A stretch of 64,000 nucleotides of DNA from Phycisphaerae bacterium (GTDB lineage Bacteria > Planctomycetota > Phycisphaerae > Phycisphaerales > Phycisphaeraceae): the NCBI GenBank assembly GCA_030426385.1, contig JAUHYI010000003.1, positions 1 to 64,000 of the forward strand. Direction: 5' to 3'. Made by a program: the position numbers and the translations under genes. Numbering within the stretch: the first letter of the stretch is position 1; each line of letters starts with the position of its first letter. Shown piece after piece: positions 10,631 to 19,094 of the stretch. The notes below the pieces were generated by a model, which searched no databases, was not told the origin of the DNA, and saw only the letters and a program-made list of their open reading frames with translations.

Positions 10631-11668
10631 ATGATGATGATGCATGACGGATCGGACAACCTGAGGGGGACGGCCCCAGCGGGGAGCGCGGTGGGGTTGG
10701 CTATGGGTATGGCCTTGGCCTTGGGGTTGTGCGTGATGTTGGAGGCGGGGGTAGCGTGGGGATTTGGACCTGAATCGGGGCCTCGTCCGCAGGATGTGGG
10801 TTTGGATGCGGATGCTGGAGAAGGTGGGCAGGCGAAGACGGATCTGGCGGCGCGAATGCCTGATGAACTGGCATTGGTGGGGGTGGACCAGAAACTGGAC
10901 GACATGTTGCCGTTGGATCTGGAATTTCGGGATGAATATGGCAAGCTGGTGCGTTTGGGTGATTATTTCAATCGTGGCAAGCCGGTGGTGTTGAACCTGG
11001 GGTATTACGAATGCCCGATGCTGTGCAGTTTAATGCTCAACGGGCTGTTGGTGAGTGTGAAGGATTTGAGCTGGTTGCCGGGCGATGAATTTGAAATCGT
11101 GACAGTGAGCATCGATCCGGGCGAAGGCTCGGAGTTGGCACTGGCGAAGAAGAAATCGTACCTGGCGGAATTAACCAAGGGCGATGACGCCAAGATGTCG
11201 CTGGCGTCACAGGGGTGGCATTTTTTGACCGGGGATCAGGCCAATATTGAGCAATTATCGCAAGCAGCGGGCTGGCGATATCAATACAATGCGAAGCAGG
11301 ATCAGTATGCTCATCCGTCGGCGATCATGATTGTGACGCCTGACGGCCGTTTGAGTCGATACCTGTTCGGGGTGAAATTCGATTCACGCACGTTGCGTTT
11401 GTCGATGGTCGAGGCAGGCGAAGGCAAAGTCGGCTCATTGATGGATCAGTTTTTACTGACCTGTTTCCAATATGATCCTGAGTCGGGCAGTTATACCGCC
11501 ACGGCCGTCGGGATCATGCGATTGGGGGGCGGGTTGACGGTGCTGGTGCTGGGCGGGGGGATCGGCTTGGCGCTGTGGCGTGAATGGCGTCGACGTGAGG
11601 CCAATGTAGAGGCTGAGGGAAAAAATGGTGGGGGTGGGGGTGATGGTGGCAAGCCTGCGGTGGTTTGA
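10631..11668 (+). CDS. sco: SCO1/SenC/PrrC family copper chaperone
   Basis: This thioredoxin-fold protein delivers copper to the CuA site of the oxidase. The copper-binding CPMLC motif is at about residue 128, and the distal His lies in YAHPSAIMIV. A hydrophobic N-terminus (about 15-40) acts as signal or anchor. A second membrane segment (about 297-317) followed by a basic, Gly-rich tail is an extension seen in some Sco proteins. The gene directly precedes coxB, consistent with a CuA assembly role. Several in-frame ATGs cluster at 10631-10642. Confidence 0.88.
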   Translation: MMMMHDGSDNLRGTAPAGSAVGLAMGMALALGLCVMLEAGVAWGFGPESGPRPQDVGLDADAGEGGQAKTDLAARMPDELALVGVDQKLDDMLPLDLEFRDEYGKLVRLGDYFNRGKPVVLNLGYYECPMLCSLMLNGLLVSVKDLSWLPGDEFEIVTVSIDPGEGSELALAKKKSYLAELTKGDDAKMSLASQGWHFLTGDQANIEQLSQAAGWRYQYNAKQDQYAHPSAIMIVTPDGRLSRYLFGVKFDSRTLRLSMVEAGEGKVGSLMDQFLLTCFQYDPESGSYTATAVGIMRLGGGLTVLVLGGGIGLALWREWRRREANVEAEGKNGGGGGDGGKPAVV

Positions 11669-11682
11669 GTGGATGAAAAACA

Positions 11683-11897
11683 TTTAGCCGCCGATGGATG
11701 TGAATAGATGTGACTAGAAGTGAATGGACGCGAATAGACGCAGATCAGATTGGGGCGAATCGGTTGGTGATTAAAAAGCAAAAGGGTAGATTTTGGCACG
11801 ACGATGAAAAGGCAAACGTGTCACACATTGAGCAGCATCGTACGATGGCAAACGGCAGCTAAAAACATTGGCGAACATTCGCGTTTATTCGCGGCCT
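11683..11897. repeat. Spacer element with inverted arms, upstream of coxB
   Basis: The left arm is TTAGCCGCCGATGGATGTG followed by degenerate GTGAATAGATGTG units. The right arm is GCGAACATTCGCGTTTATTC followed by GCGGCC. The two are related in inverse orientation, as in the spacers upstream of actC and coxC. Confidence 0.45.
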
Positions 11898-11925
11898 CTT
11901 AAAAATAGAAACCGGATTCAGATTC

Positions 11926-13017
11926 ATGCACGTATTATCGACACTGGCACAAATTGGCAGCGGCAATCTGGGGATGCCCCCGCAGGCATCGACCTATGCG
12001 GCGGACATCGACTGGACGTACGCATTTACGTTCTGGTCGTGCACGGTGGCATTCGTCATCATCATGGTTGCGATGATCTGGTTCATCTGGAAATATCGCC
12101 ATCGTCCGGGCTATGTGCAACAAGGTGCGCCAGCCCACTCGACATCGCTGGAACTGTTCTGGTCGATCATTCCGACGATCATTTTCCTGGTGATTTTCTA
12201 TTACGGCTTCACCGGGTTCGTGGATATGGCCACAGTCCCCGACTATGCGTATGAAATTCGCGTGAAATCGCGGAAATGGAGTTGGGATTTTGTGTATCCC
12301 AATGGCGCGGTGAGTTCGCATCTGGTGGTGCCCAAAGACACGCCGGTGCGATTGGTGTTGTCGAGCGATGACGTGATCCACAGTCTGTTCATCCCTGCGT
12401 TTCGTACGAAAAAGGATGTCGTGCCTGGGCGCTTTAACTGGACATGGTTCCAGGCGATTGCGAATGCCCCGATACGAACCGAAGGGGTGTCTGCGGATGA
12501 CAAGTTGTTAGACAAAGAACTGGGGCTGGACTATTTCGATCTCTATTGCACGGAATATTGCGGGACCAATCACAGCATGATGCGGGCACGGGTGTATGTG
12601 CGTGAGCCTAGCGTGTTTCAGGAATGGGTGACAAAACAGGCTGATATTCTGGGCACAATGCCGCCGGCAGAGGGTGGTAAATACCTGTACACGGCCAAGG
12701 GCTGTAAACAATGTCACACCGTGGATGGTGGTGCAGGTAACGGCCCCACATGGAAAGACATGTTTGGATACAAGCAGCCGTTGGTCGGCGGCGGTTCGGT
12801 TCTGGCAGATGAGAATTACATTCGAGAATCGATTCTAAATCCCGGCGCGAAATTGCATGAAGGTTATTCCAACATCATGTCATCGATGCAGGGCAACATT
12901 ACCGAAGACGAGATCACCGCGATCATCGAATACATGAAAACCCTCAGCGACAAAGGTCCCAAGCCGATGGAGGCTTGGCCTGATGCGGCGGAAACACCCG
13001 CTGCTGCCGTGGAATGA
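11926..13017 (+). CDS. coxB: Cytochrome c oxidase subunit II with fused cytochrome c (caa3 type)
   Basis: Two N-terminal membrane helices are followed by the cupredoxin CuA domain with CTEYCGTNHSMM at about residues 208-219 (ligands C208, C212, H216, M219). A C-terminal cytochrome c domain carries CKQCH at about 260-264. The fused heme marks a caa3-type oxidase that accepts electrons directly from a partner cytochrome, probably ActA/ActE. The 363 aa length fits such a fusion. Confidence 0.95.
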   Translation: MHVLSTLAQIGSGNLGMPPQASTYAADIDWTYAFTFWSCTVAFVIIMVAMIWFIWKYRHRPGYVQQGAPAHSTSLELFWSIIPTIIFLVIFYYGFTGFVDMATVPDYAYEIRVKSRKWSWDFVYPNGAVSSHLVVPKDTPVRLVLSSDDVIHSLFIPAFRTKKDVVPGRFNWTWFQAIANAPIRTEGVSADDKLLDKELGLDYFDLYCTEYCGTNHSMMRARVYVREPSVFQEWVTKQADILGTMPPAEGGKYLYTAKGCKQCHTVDGGAGNGPTWKDMFGYKQPLVGGGSVLADENYIRESILNPGAKLHEGYSNIMSSMQGNITEDEITAIIEYMKTLSDKGPKPMEAWPDAAETPAAAVE

Positions 13018-13199
13018 TTAAGTAAGTCCAGGGCGTCAAGATGCTGGAAACATCGAGCCCATGCTGATACATACCGTGACTGATTGAGCCGGGTTGAATC
13101 CCGTATTGCATCGTCAATCGTTTGAACAAGTGGTAGACAGGAAAACGCGATCCGCCATCAGACCACAGATTCACAGACTTTAGAAAATAGAATCCGATC

Positions 13200-15020
13200 A
13201 TGAGCACCACCACGCCCCCTATTACACCGCCTTCTTCCCCGCATTCACCTTCGTCATCCGGCGGTGGTGGCGGCGAAGTGAACTACATCAATGCCACCAA
13301 GGGCATCAAGTCGTGGATGTTCACCGTGGACCACAAACGCATCGGACTGATGTACATGGTCGGCGTGATGAGCGCGTATGGCCTGGGCGGTTTGTTCGCG
13401 ATCCTGTTGCGTAGCGAATTGTGGAATCCCGAGCCATCGTTTATTGGTGGCGCTGAAGCGGGCACGACCGAGGCGATGAACAACGCGTGGGATTTTTATA
13501 ACCAGGCGTTCACGCTGCACGGAGCGGTGATGGTATTCCTGTTTATCATCCCGGCGATTCCGGCGATTCTGGGCAACATGGTGTTGCCGATCATGCTCGG
13601 GGCCAAGGACGTGGCCTTCCCGCGTTTGAACTTGCTCAGCTTCTATTTCTGGGTGCTCGGCGGTTTGTTTTTCGTCTGGGTGCTTAGCAAAGGCATCATC
13701 AATTCGTTTTACCCAGGCATGATTGAAATCTGGGGCCCGGGTGGCTTGGAAACCGGTTGGACGTTCTACACGCCGTACTCGACGACGACGCAAAACAGCG
13801 CGGTGGTTGCTGCGACATTCGGGGCGTTTATCCTCGGGTTTTCCTCGATCCTGACGGGCTTGAACTTCATCGCCACGGTGCACATGTTGCGACCTAAGGG
13901 CATGGGCTGGTTCCAGTTGCCGTTGTTCCTCTGGGCGTTGTATGCGACAGCGATCATCCAGATCCTGGCGACGCCGGTGCTGGCGATCACGTTACTGCTG
14001 TTGATCGCAGAAAAAACCTTGGGCGTGGGTATCTTTAACCCGGCGCTCGGCGGCGATGCGGTGTTGTACCAACACTTCTTCTGGTTCTATTCGCACCCGG
14101 CGGTGTACATCATGATCCTGCCGGCACTGGGCATCATCAGTGAAGTCGTGTCGGTTCACTCACGCAAATCAATCTTCGGCTACAAGTTCATCGCGATCAG
14201 TTCGCTGGCAATTGCGTTCCTCGGGTTCCTCGTGTGGGGCCACCACATGTTCACCAGTGGCCAGTCTGCTTTGACCAATGCGGTGTTCAGCCTGATCACG
14301 TTTTTCGTGGCGGTGCCTTCGGCGATCAAAACCTTCAACTGGATCGCCACGATGTACAAGGGCGATATCCGCATCACCACCCCGTTCATTTACATCCTGT
14401 TTACCATCGGGCTGTTCACGATCGGCGGGTTGACCGGATTGTTCCTGGGTTGCTTGTCGACCGACATCCATTTCCACGACACCTATTTCGTGGTGGCTCA
14501 CTTCCATTACGTCATGATGGGCTCGACCCTGTTCGCGTTCCTCGCTGGCGTGTATCACTGGTTCCCGAAAATGTTCGGCAAAATGTATAACGTCTTCTGG
14601 TCCAACTTGGGCGGCATCATCGCGTTCATCGGTTTCCAACTGGCGTTCTTTATCCAGTTCATCGCCGGGTCGCAGGGCATGCCGCGTCGCTATGCGTCGT
14701 ATCCTGAACATTTTGAATTCTATCACCAGGTGTCGACCGTCGGGGCGTACACCATGGGTGCGGGCATGATCATCGTGTTGCTGACCTGGATCGTGGCGTT
14801 GCGAACCGGCAAGAAAGCCCCGGCCAATCCATGGGGTGGTAACACCTTGGAATGGCACACGACCTCGCCACCACCGACAGCCAACTTCCATGCCGAGCCG
14901 ACCGCGGAAGAACCGTATGACTACTCCGGTTGGAAATACGTCAGCCCCGAAGAAGGCTGGGTCCAGCGCACGCCCGAAGAGCGTGAAGCCGCCCGCCAAC
15001 AACTGGGTACCGGGCATTAA
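13200..15020 (+). CDS. coxA: Cytochrome c oxidase subunit I
   Basis: This is the catalytic heme-copper subunit with about 12 helices. The CuB/heme region is seen in [25 protein letters not shown] (the two CuB His) and [15 protein letters not shown] (heme a3 and heme a His). The YSHP motif is typical of A2-type oxidases. The N-terminus starts with a Pro/Ser-rich stretch, and the C-terminus (about 555-606) is a soluble tail. It reduces O2 to water and pumps protons. Confidence 0.96.
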   Translation: MSTTTPPITPPSSPHSPSSSGGGGGEVNYINATKGIKSWMFTVDHKRIGLMYMVGVMSAYGLGGLFAILLRSELWNPEPSFIGGAEAGTTEAMNNAWDFYNQAFTLHGAVMVFLFIIPAIPAILGNMVLPIMLGAKDVAFPRLNLLSFYFWVLGGLFFVWVLSKGIINSFYPGMIEIWGPGGLETGWTFYTPYSTTTQNSAVVAATFGAFILGFSSILTGLNFIATVHMLRPKGMGWFQLPLFLWALYATAIIQILATPVLAITLLLLIAEKTLGVGIFNPALGGDAVLYQHFFWFYSHPAVYIMILPALGIISEVVSVHSRKSIFGYKFIAISSLAIAFLGFLVWGHHMFTSGQSALTNAVFSLITFFVAVPSAIKTFNWIATMYKGDIRITTPFIYILFTIGLFTIGGLTGLFLGCLSTDIHFHDTYFVVAHFHYVMMGSTLFAFLAGVYHWFPKMFGKMYNVFWSNLGGIIAFIGFQLAFFIQFIAGSQGMPRRYASYPEHFEFYHQVSTVGAYTMGAGMIIVLLTWIVALRTGKKAPANPWGGNTLEWHTTSPPPTANFHAEPTAEEPYDYSGWKYVSPEEGWVQRTPEEREAARQQLGTGH

Positions 15021-15073
15021 AATCGAGCATCAGAAAACCACATAGGCATTTAAGACACAGAGGCACAATTTTT

Positions 15074-15241
15074 TTCCACAGATTGGCACCGATTTACACA
15101 GATTTGCGAAAGCGTGTTTGCGTGGTCTAAGTCAAGGCAGTCTATTTGCGACAATCAGGTCACGTCGATCAACGCGTGTTTGAATAGCAAATGTCTGTTG
15201 ACGGCCTTAAAAATCTGATCCAATCGGTGAAAATCTGTGGA
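15074..15241. repeat. Spacer element with inverted arms, upstream of coxC
   Basis: The left arm TTCCACAGATTGGCACCGAT and the right arm CCAATCGGTGAAAATCTGTG are good inverted copies of each other, separated by about 110 bases. It ends just before the coxC start and could form a long hairpin in the leader. Confidence 0.65.
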
Positions 15242-15260
15242 CTAAAAACAGGATATATAC

Positions 15261-16391
15261 ATGACGCAGGTCACCGATTCACACACTGACGATCACACAG
15301 GCCACGCCGGTCACGACGATCACGAGCACCATGGTCCACCGCATCTGGCTCACCATTTCGAAACGCCCGAACAACAACTCAGTTCGGCCAAGCTCGGCAT
15401 GTGGGTCTTTCTGGCCACCGAAATCCTCATGTTCGGCGGATTGTTCTGTGCCTATTCCGTCTGGCGCGGTAACCATCCCGAAGTGTTTGCCTACGCTCAC
15501 ACCGCTCTCAACAAAGACTTCGGCTTCATCAACACGATCTTCCTGATCACCAGTTCATTCACCATGGCCTGGGCCGTGCGCACCGCACAACTCGGGCGAA
15601 CCAAAGCCACCTTCATTCTCATGGGGCTGACCTTGCTCGGCGGCTGCGGGTTCCTGGTGGTCAAAACATTCGAATACAAAGCCAAGTGGGATCACCATCT
15701 TTTCGTGGGCGATCTCAACGAACACCATCCCGATTACGTCGCACCCGCCGAAGCAGCCCATGGCGAAGCCGATGGCGATCATGGTGCTGTCGACGAACAT
15801 GCCACCATCGAACAGACCGCTGCCGACCATGGCGCAGCCGATCACGGCACAAGCGATGCCAGTGTTGAAGTTGCCGGAGAAACTACAGGGGAAACTGCAG
15901 GGGAAATTGTGGGAGGGGCTGAGCGTACGAGCATTGCGTTGGCACCAGATGGGCCTGCGGGTGTTGTGGCTGATTGGATGGTCGCACCGGTGATTGCGGG
16001 TGAGACCGCCGATGCTGGTCATGCCGATGATCACGCAGCCGACGGTACCGATGAGCATGGTGCCCATGGCGAAGCTGCCGCTGATGCGGGTCATGCCGAT
16101 GCTCACGGCGGCGGACATGGTGACGGGCATTCGGTTTCCAAAGAAATCGTCCCGCTCAAGGATCGCCAGAAAATCCACCAGTTCTTCCAGATCTATTTCC
16201 TCATGACAGGCCTGCACACCTTCCATGTGCTCGTCGGCATGGGCGTCATTGCCTGGCTCATGTTTTGCAAAGTGCCCAAAGGCATCTTCGGCCCCGGCTA
16301 TTACACACCCATCGATCTGGTCGGACTCTATTGGCACCTGGTCGACCTCATCTGGATCTTCCTGTTCCCGCTTCTTTACTTGATCCATTAA
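15261..16391 (+). CDS. coxC: Cytochrome c oxidase subunit III with large His-rich insertion
   Basis: Five membrane helices of the subunit III fold are visible, as in short bacterial forms. After the third helix there is an insertion of about 145 residues (about 155-300) rich in His, Ala, Asp and Gly. In its middle the sequence GETTGETAGEIVGG is encoded by GGGGAAACTGCAGGGGAAAT, which resembles the dispersed G-rich repeat read in frame. The N-terminus is also His-rich (HAGHDDHEHHG). The last two helices carry the conserved YWHLVDLIW motif. Confidence 0.93.
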   Translation: MTQVTDSHTDDHTGHAGHDDHEHHGPPHLAHHFETPEQQLSSAKLGMWVFLATEILMFGGLFCAYSVWRGNHPEVFAYAHTALNKDFGFINTIFLITSSFTMAWAVRTAQLGRTKATFILMGLTLLGGCGFLVVKTFEYKAKWDHHLFVGDLNEHHPDYVAPAEAAHGEADGDHGAVDEHATIEQTAADHGAADHGTSDASVEVAGETTGETAGEIVGGAERTSIALAPDGPAGVVADWMVAPVIAGETADAGHADDHAADGTDEHGAHGEAAADAGHADAHGGGHGDGHSVSKEIVPLKDRQKIHQFFQIYFLMTGLHTFHVLVGMGVIAWLMFCKVPKGIFGPGYYTPIDLVGLYWHLVDLIWIFLFPLLYLIH

Positions 16392-16529
16392 CACATTGAG
16401 TACATCCAGTCGTGAATCGTGATTCGCAAGACGGCGCGGCGTACGAATCAATCACGACTTTCGACTTTCGACTCGCGACTCACGAAACCCGACTCACGCC
16501 TAACGAATTACGCATACCCGGATATTCCC

Positions 16530-16943
16530 ATGTCACATACCACGACACCTGACGCCACCGACAACCACAATGGTCACAAAGATCACGAAGACCATGACAG
16601 CCATCACGGCCCGCACGTCGTGCCGTTCTCCATGCTGTTTACCATCTTCGCGATCCTGATCGTGCTCACCTTTGCCACCGTCGGTGCGACTTACGTCCAG
16701 CTCGGCGATTTCAATCTCGCCCTGGCCTTGGCCATTGCCGTCGTCAAGGCGGCACTGGTCTGTCTCTATTTCATGCACCTGCGTTGGGACAGTCCGTTCA
16801 ACGGCCTGGTCCTCGTTGCTTCGTTCGCGTTCGTCGCGTTGTTCATCGGGTTTGCCCTGATGGACTCCAAAGCCTACACGCCCGAGGTCGATGCCGCTGC
16901 GGTTGAAATGATCCAATCAGATGCCGAAGCCGCCGGACAATAA
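16530..16943 (+). CDS. coxD: Cytochrome c oxidase subunit IV (prokaryotic type)
   Basis: The 137 aa protein has a His/Asp-rich N-terminus and three membrane segments, with the LVCLYFMHLRW motif typical of the bacterial COX4 family. ATG 16530 is chosen, because upstream codons come from a repetitive CGACTTTCGACTCGCGACTC spacer. It stabilises the oxidase core. Confidence 0.88.
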   Translation: MSHTTTPDATDNHNGHKDHEDHDSHHGPHVVPFSMLFTIFAILIVLTFATVGATYVQLGDFNLALALAIAVVKAALVCLYFMHLRWDSPFNGLVLVASFAFVALFIGFALMDSKAYTPEVDAAAVEMIQSDAEAAGQ

Positions 16944-16973
16944 CCCACAGGCTTTCGATCCACCAGGCAATCG

Positions 16974-17543
16974 ATGAACCAACGCCACCTACCACCCGGC
17001 ACCGGCACATTCGGCATGATGCTGTTTTTGCTATCGCTGACGGTGTTGTTTATTGCGGGCATCGCGGCCTATGCCTTGATTCGCATCACGGGAAATCAGG
17101 CACCGCCGCCGGGCACGTTGGACATGCCCGTGTTGTTGTGGGGCAGTACCATCATCGTGTTGCTCTCGTCGGTCACCGCGCAGTTCGCGCTGTCGAGTCT
17201 GCAACGCGAACGTCAGGGAAATTTCCGGCGAGGCCTGATCCTTACCCTCGGCCTGGCGATCCTGTTCCTCTTTGTGCAAGGCCCCGCGCTCTACGATTTG
17301 CTCGCCACCCATAACGACGCCGACGTGTCCACTCGGCTCTACGGCCTCGTGTTCTGCCTCATCGTGCTCCATGCGTTGCACGTGGTCGGCGGCATCATTC
17401 CTCTGGTCATCACCACCATCAATGCCCACCGCGCTCGCTACGATCATGAAAATGCCAACCCCGTTAAATACGTGGTGATGTACTGGCACTTCCTCGACCT
17501 GATCTGGGTCGTCATGTTCTCCGCACTGCTACTACTGGCGTGA
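16974..17543 (+). CDS. Second cytochrome c oxidase subunit III-like protein
   Basis: The 189 aa protein has five hydrophobic segments and the terminal motif VMYWHFLDLIWVVMF shared with subunit III. It lacks the His-rich loop of the 15261 gene. It is probably a paralogous small subunit III of the same oxidase. It is the last gene of the cluster; the next gene is on the other strand. Confidence 0.85.
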   Translation: MNQRHLPPGTGTFGMMLFLLSLTVLFIAGIAAYALIRITGNQAPPPGTLDMPVLLWGSTIIVLLSSVTAQFALSSLQRERQGNFRRGLILTLGLAILFLFVQGPALYDLLATHNDADVSTRLYGLVFCLIVLHALHVVGGIIPLVITTINAHRARYDHENANPVKYVVMYWHFLDLIWVVMFSALLLLA

Positions 17544-17621
17544 ATATGTCCGCGATTGCGGCTAACAGATGCGCGCTACAACGCATAAGTCACACGACTT
17601 GCGATAAATACGCGGACGCTT

Positions 17622-17720
17622 ATACCAATCCCGTTAAAAACTCGTGCGGTCTAAAAACTTCCATCAAACAAACCTCCGGTATTCACCGGGGGCTGTGATC
17701 AATGCATGCACGAGTATTTA
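17622..17720 (-). repeat. CTCCCGGTGAATACCGGGAG-family palindromic repeat, copy 1
   Basis: Read on the minus strand, this copy has the CGAGTATTTA edge, the inner hairpin AGCCCCCGGTGAATACCGG and the outer end AACGGGATTGGTAT. Copies at 44025 and 60332 show the full consensus. Confidence 0.65.
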
Positions 17721-17751
17721 CCGTAATTCGTATTGTTCGCGCTTTGATTCA

Positions 17752-17810
17752 TGATAGCCCCCGGTGAATACCGGGGGTTTGTGCGCGGAAAATTTTAGAC
17801 CGCACGCATT
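17752..17810 (+). repeat. CTCCCGGTGAATACCGGGAG-family palindromic repeat, copy 2
   Basis: AGCCCCCGGTGAATACCGGG is followed by GGTTTGTGCGCGG and AGACCGCACGCATTT. It lies in inverse orientation to copy 1, so the two could pair over about 190 bases between the convergent oxidase and gmd genes and act as a bidirectional terminator. Confidence 0.65.
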
Positions 17811-17961
17811 TAGAGCCTCTGGCTTCAATATTCTCCATGGTTACCCGGACTGGCCGCTTAAGCAGCCAGTCCAGCGCACCAAAATCGTGGCGATTAATCA
17901 CGCCAGTGGCTCTATTACGGGATTGGCATAACGCCACGCGTCTCGCGTCACGTTTTACGCA

Positions 17962-18954
17962 TCATGCTTCGACGGCTACTTCGCCGCGCACGCGGGCCAG
18001 GTCGGTGTCGACCATTTCGTGCACCATTTGTTCGAACGTGTATTCGTGTGACCAGCCCAGTTCGGTTTTGGCTTTGGTCGGATCGCCCAGCAAAATGTGT
18101 TTTTCCGCGGGTCGATAGAACTGTTCGTCGAGCACGTAATAGTCATCAAAATTCAGGCCGATGCGCTCGGCGGCGATGCTGGCAAACTCACGCACCGAAT
18201 GGCTGATCCCCGTGGCTAGCACATAATCATCCGGCTTATCGCATTGCAACATCAACCACATCCCGCGCACGTAATCCTGAGCGTGGCCCCAGTCGCGGCG
18301 GGCTTCGACGTTACCCATGCGCAGTTCCTTGGCCATACCGCATTTGATTTTCGCCAACGTGTTGGTGATCTTGCGCGTGACAAATTCAAAGCCGCGTCGT
18401 TTTGATTCGTGATTAAACAGGATCCCACTGGTCGCGTGCATGCCATACGATTCGCGATAGTTGCGGGTCAGATCAAAACCCGCCACTTTGCTGATGCCAT
18501 AGGCGGACCGTGGATGAAATCGCGTGCGTTCGTTTTGCGGCGAGCTTTCTACGGTGCCGAATATTTCGCTTGACGCGGCAAAATAAAACCGGCAGTTGCT
18601 GTTGGCCTCTTTGATCGCGCTGAGCATGTAGTGCGTGCCGTTGAGGTTGGTGTTGAGCGTGGAGAACTCGTCCTCGAAGGCGTAACTGACAAACGACTGC
18701 GATGCCAGGTGATAGCACTCGTCGGGCTTGATCTTCTGACAGGTGCGGAACAGCGAGGGATAACTTTCCAGCGAGGCCGAGTGTAGCGTCACATCGTCGA
18801 GCAGGTGCGAGATGCGTTCCATGCGATGTTCGGGATCTTCCAAGGCGACCCGGCGGACGATGCCATGGACTTCGTAATCTTTTTCCAAAAGCAGTTCGGT
18901 CAGGTAGCTGCCGTCCTGGCCCGTGATGCCGGTGATCAGTGCTTTGCGTTTCAT
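17962..18954 (-). CDS. gmd: GDP-mannose 4,6-dehydratase
   Basis: This extended SDR enzyme converts GDP-mannose to GDP-4-keto-6-deoxymannose, precursor of fucose, rhamnose or perosamine units. The NAD(P) motif is GITGQDGSYL at residues 8-17, and the catalytic YGISK lies at about 150. The motif RNYRESYGMHATSGILFNHE and the ending ARVRG are typical of Gmd. The 330 aa length is normal. It is the downstream-most gene of a minus-strand polysaccharide cluster. Confidence 0.93.
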   Translation of the reverse strand: MKRKALITGITGQDGSYLTELLLEKDYEVHGIVRRVALEDPEHRMERISHLLDDVTLHSASLESYPSLFRTCQKIKPDECYHLASQSFVSYAFEDEFSTLNTNLNGTHYMLSAIKEANSNCRFYFAASSEIFGTVESSPQNERTRFHPRSAYGISKVAGFDLTRNYRESYGMHATSGILFNHESKRRGFEFVTRKITNTLAKIKCGMAKELRMGNVEARRDWGHAQDYVRGMWLMLQCDKPDDYVLATGISHSVREFASIAAERIGLNFDDYYVLDEQFYRPAEKHILLGDPTKAKTELGWSHEYTFEQMVHEMVDTDLARVRGEVAVEA

Positions 18955-19094
18955 AGGCTTGCTGGGGTTGGGTTTGAGTTTGAGGTTATGAGGGTCGTGT
19001 GGATGTGTATGTTACCGCATGGGTCAGGCTTCGGGGTCGGTGATGGTCGAGTTGGTTGGTGGTGAGGGAGAAAATTCACGGGGTATTCACGGTT

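Noticed and set aside
17544-17961. Possible tRNA or small RNA between the oxidase cluster and gmd
   Set aside because: The pairing is fully explained by two inverted copies of the palindromic repeat; no cloverleaf or CCA end was seen.
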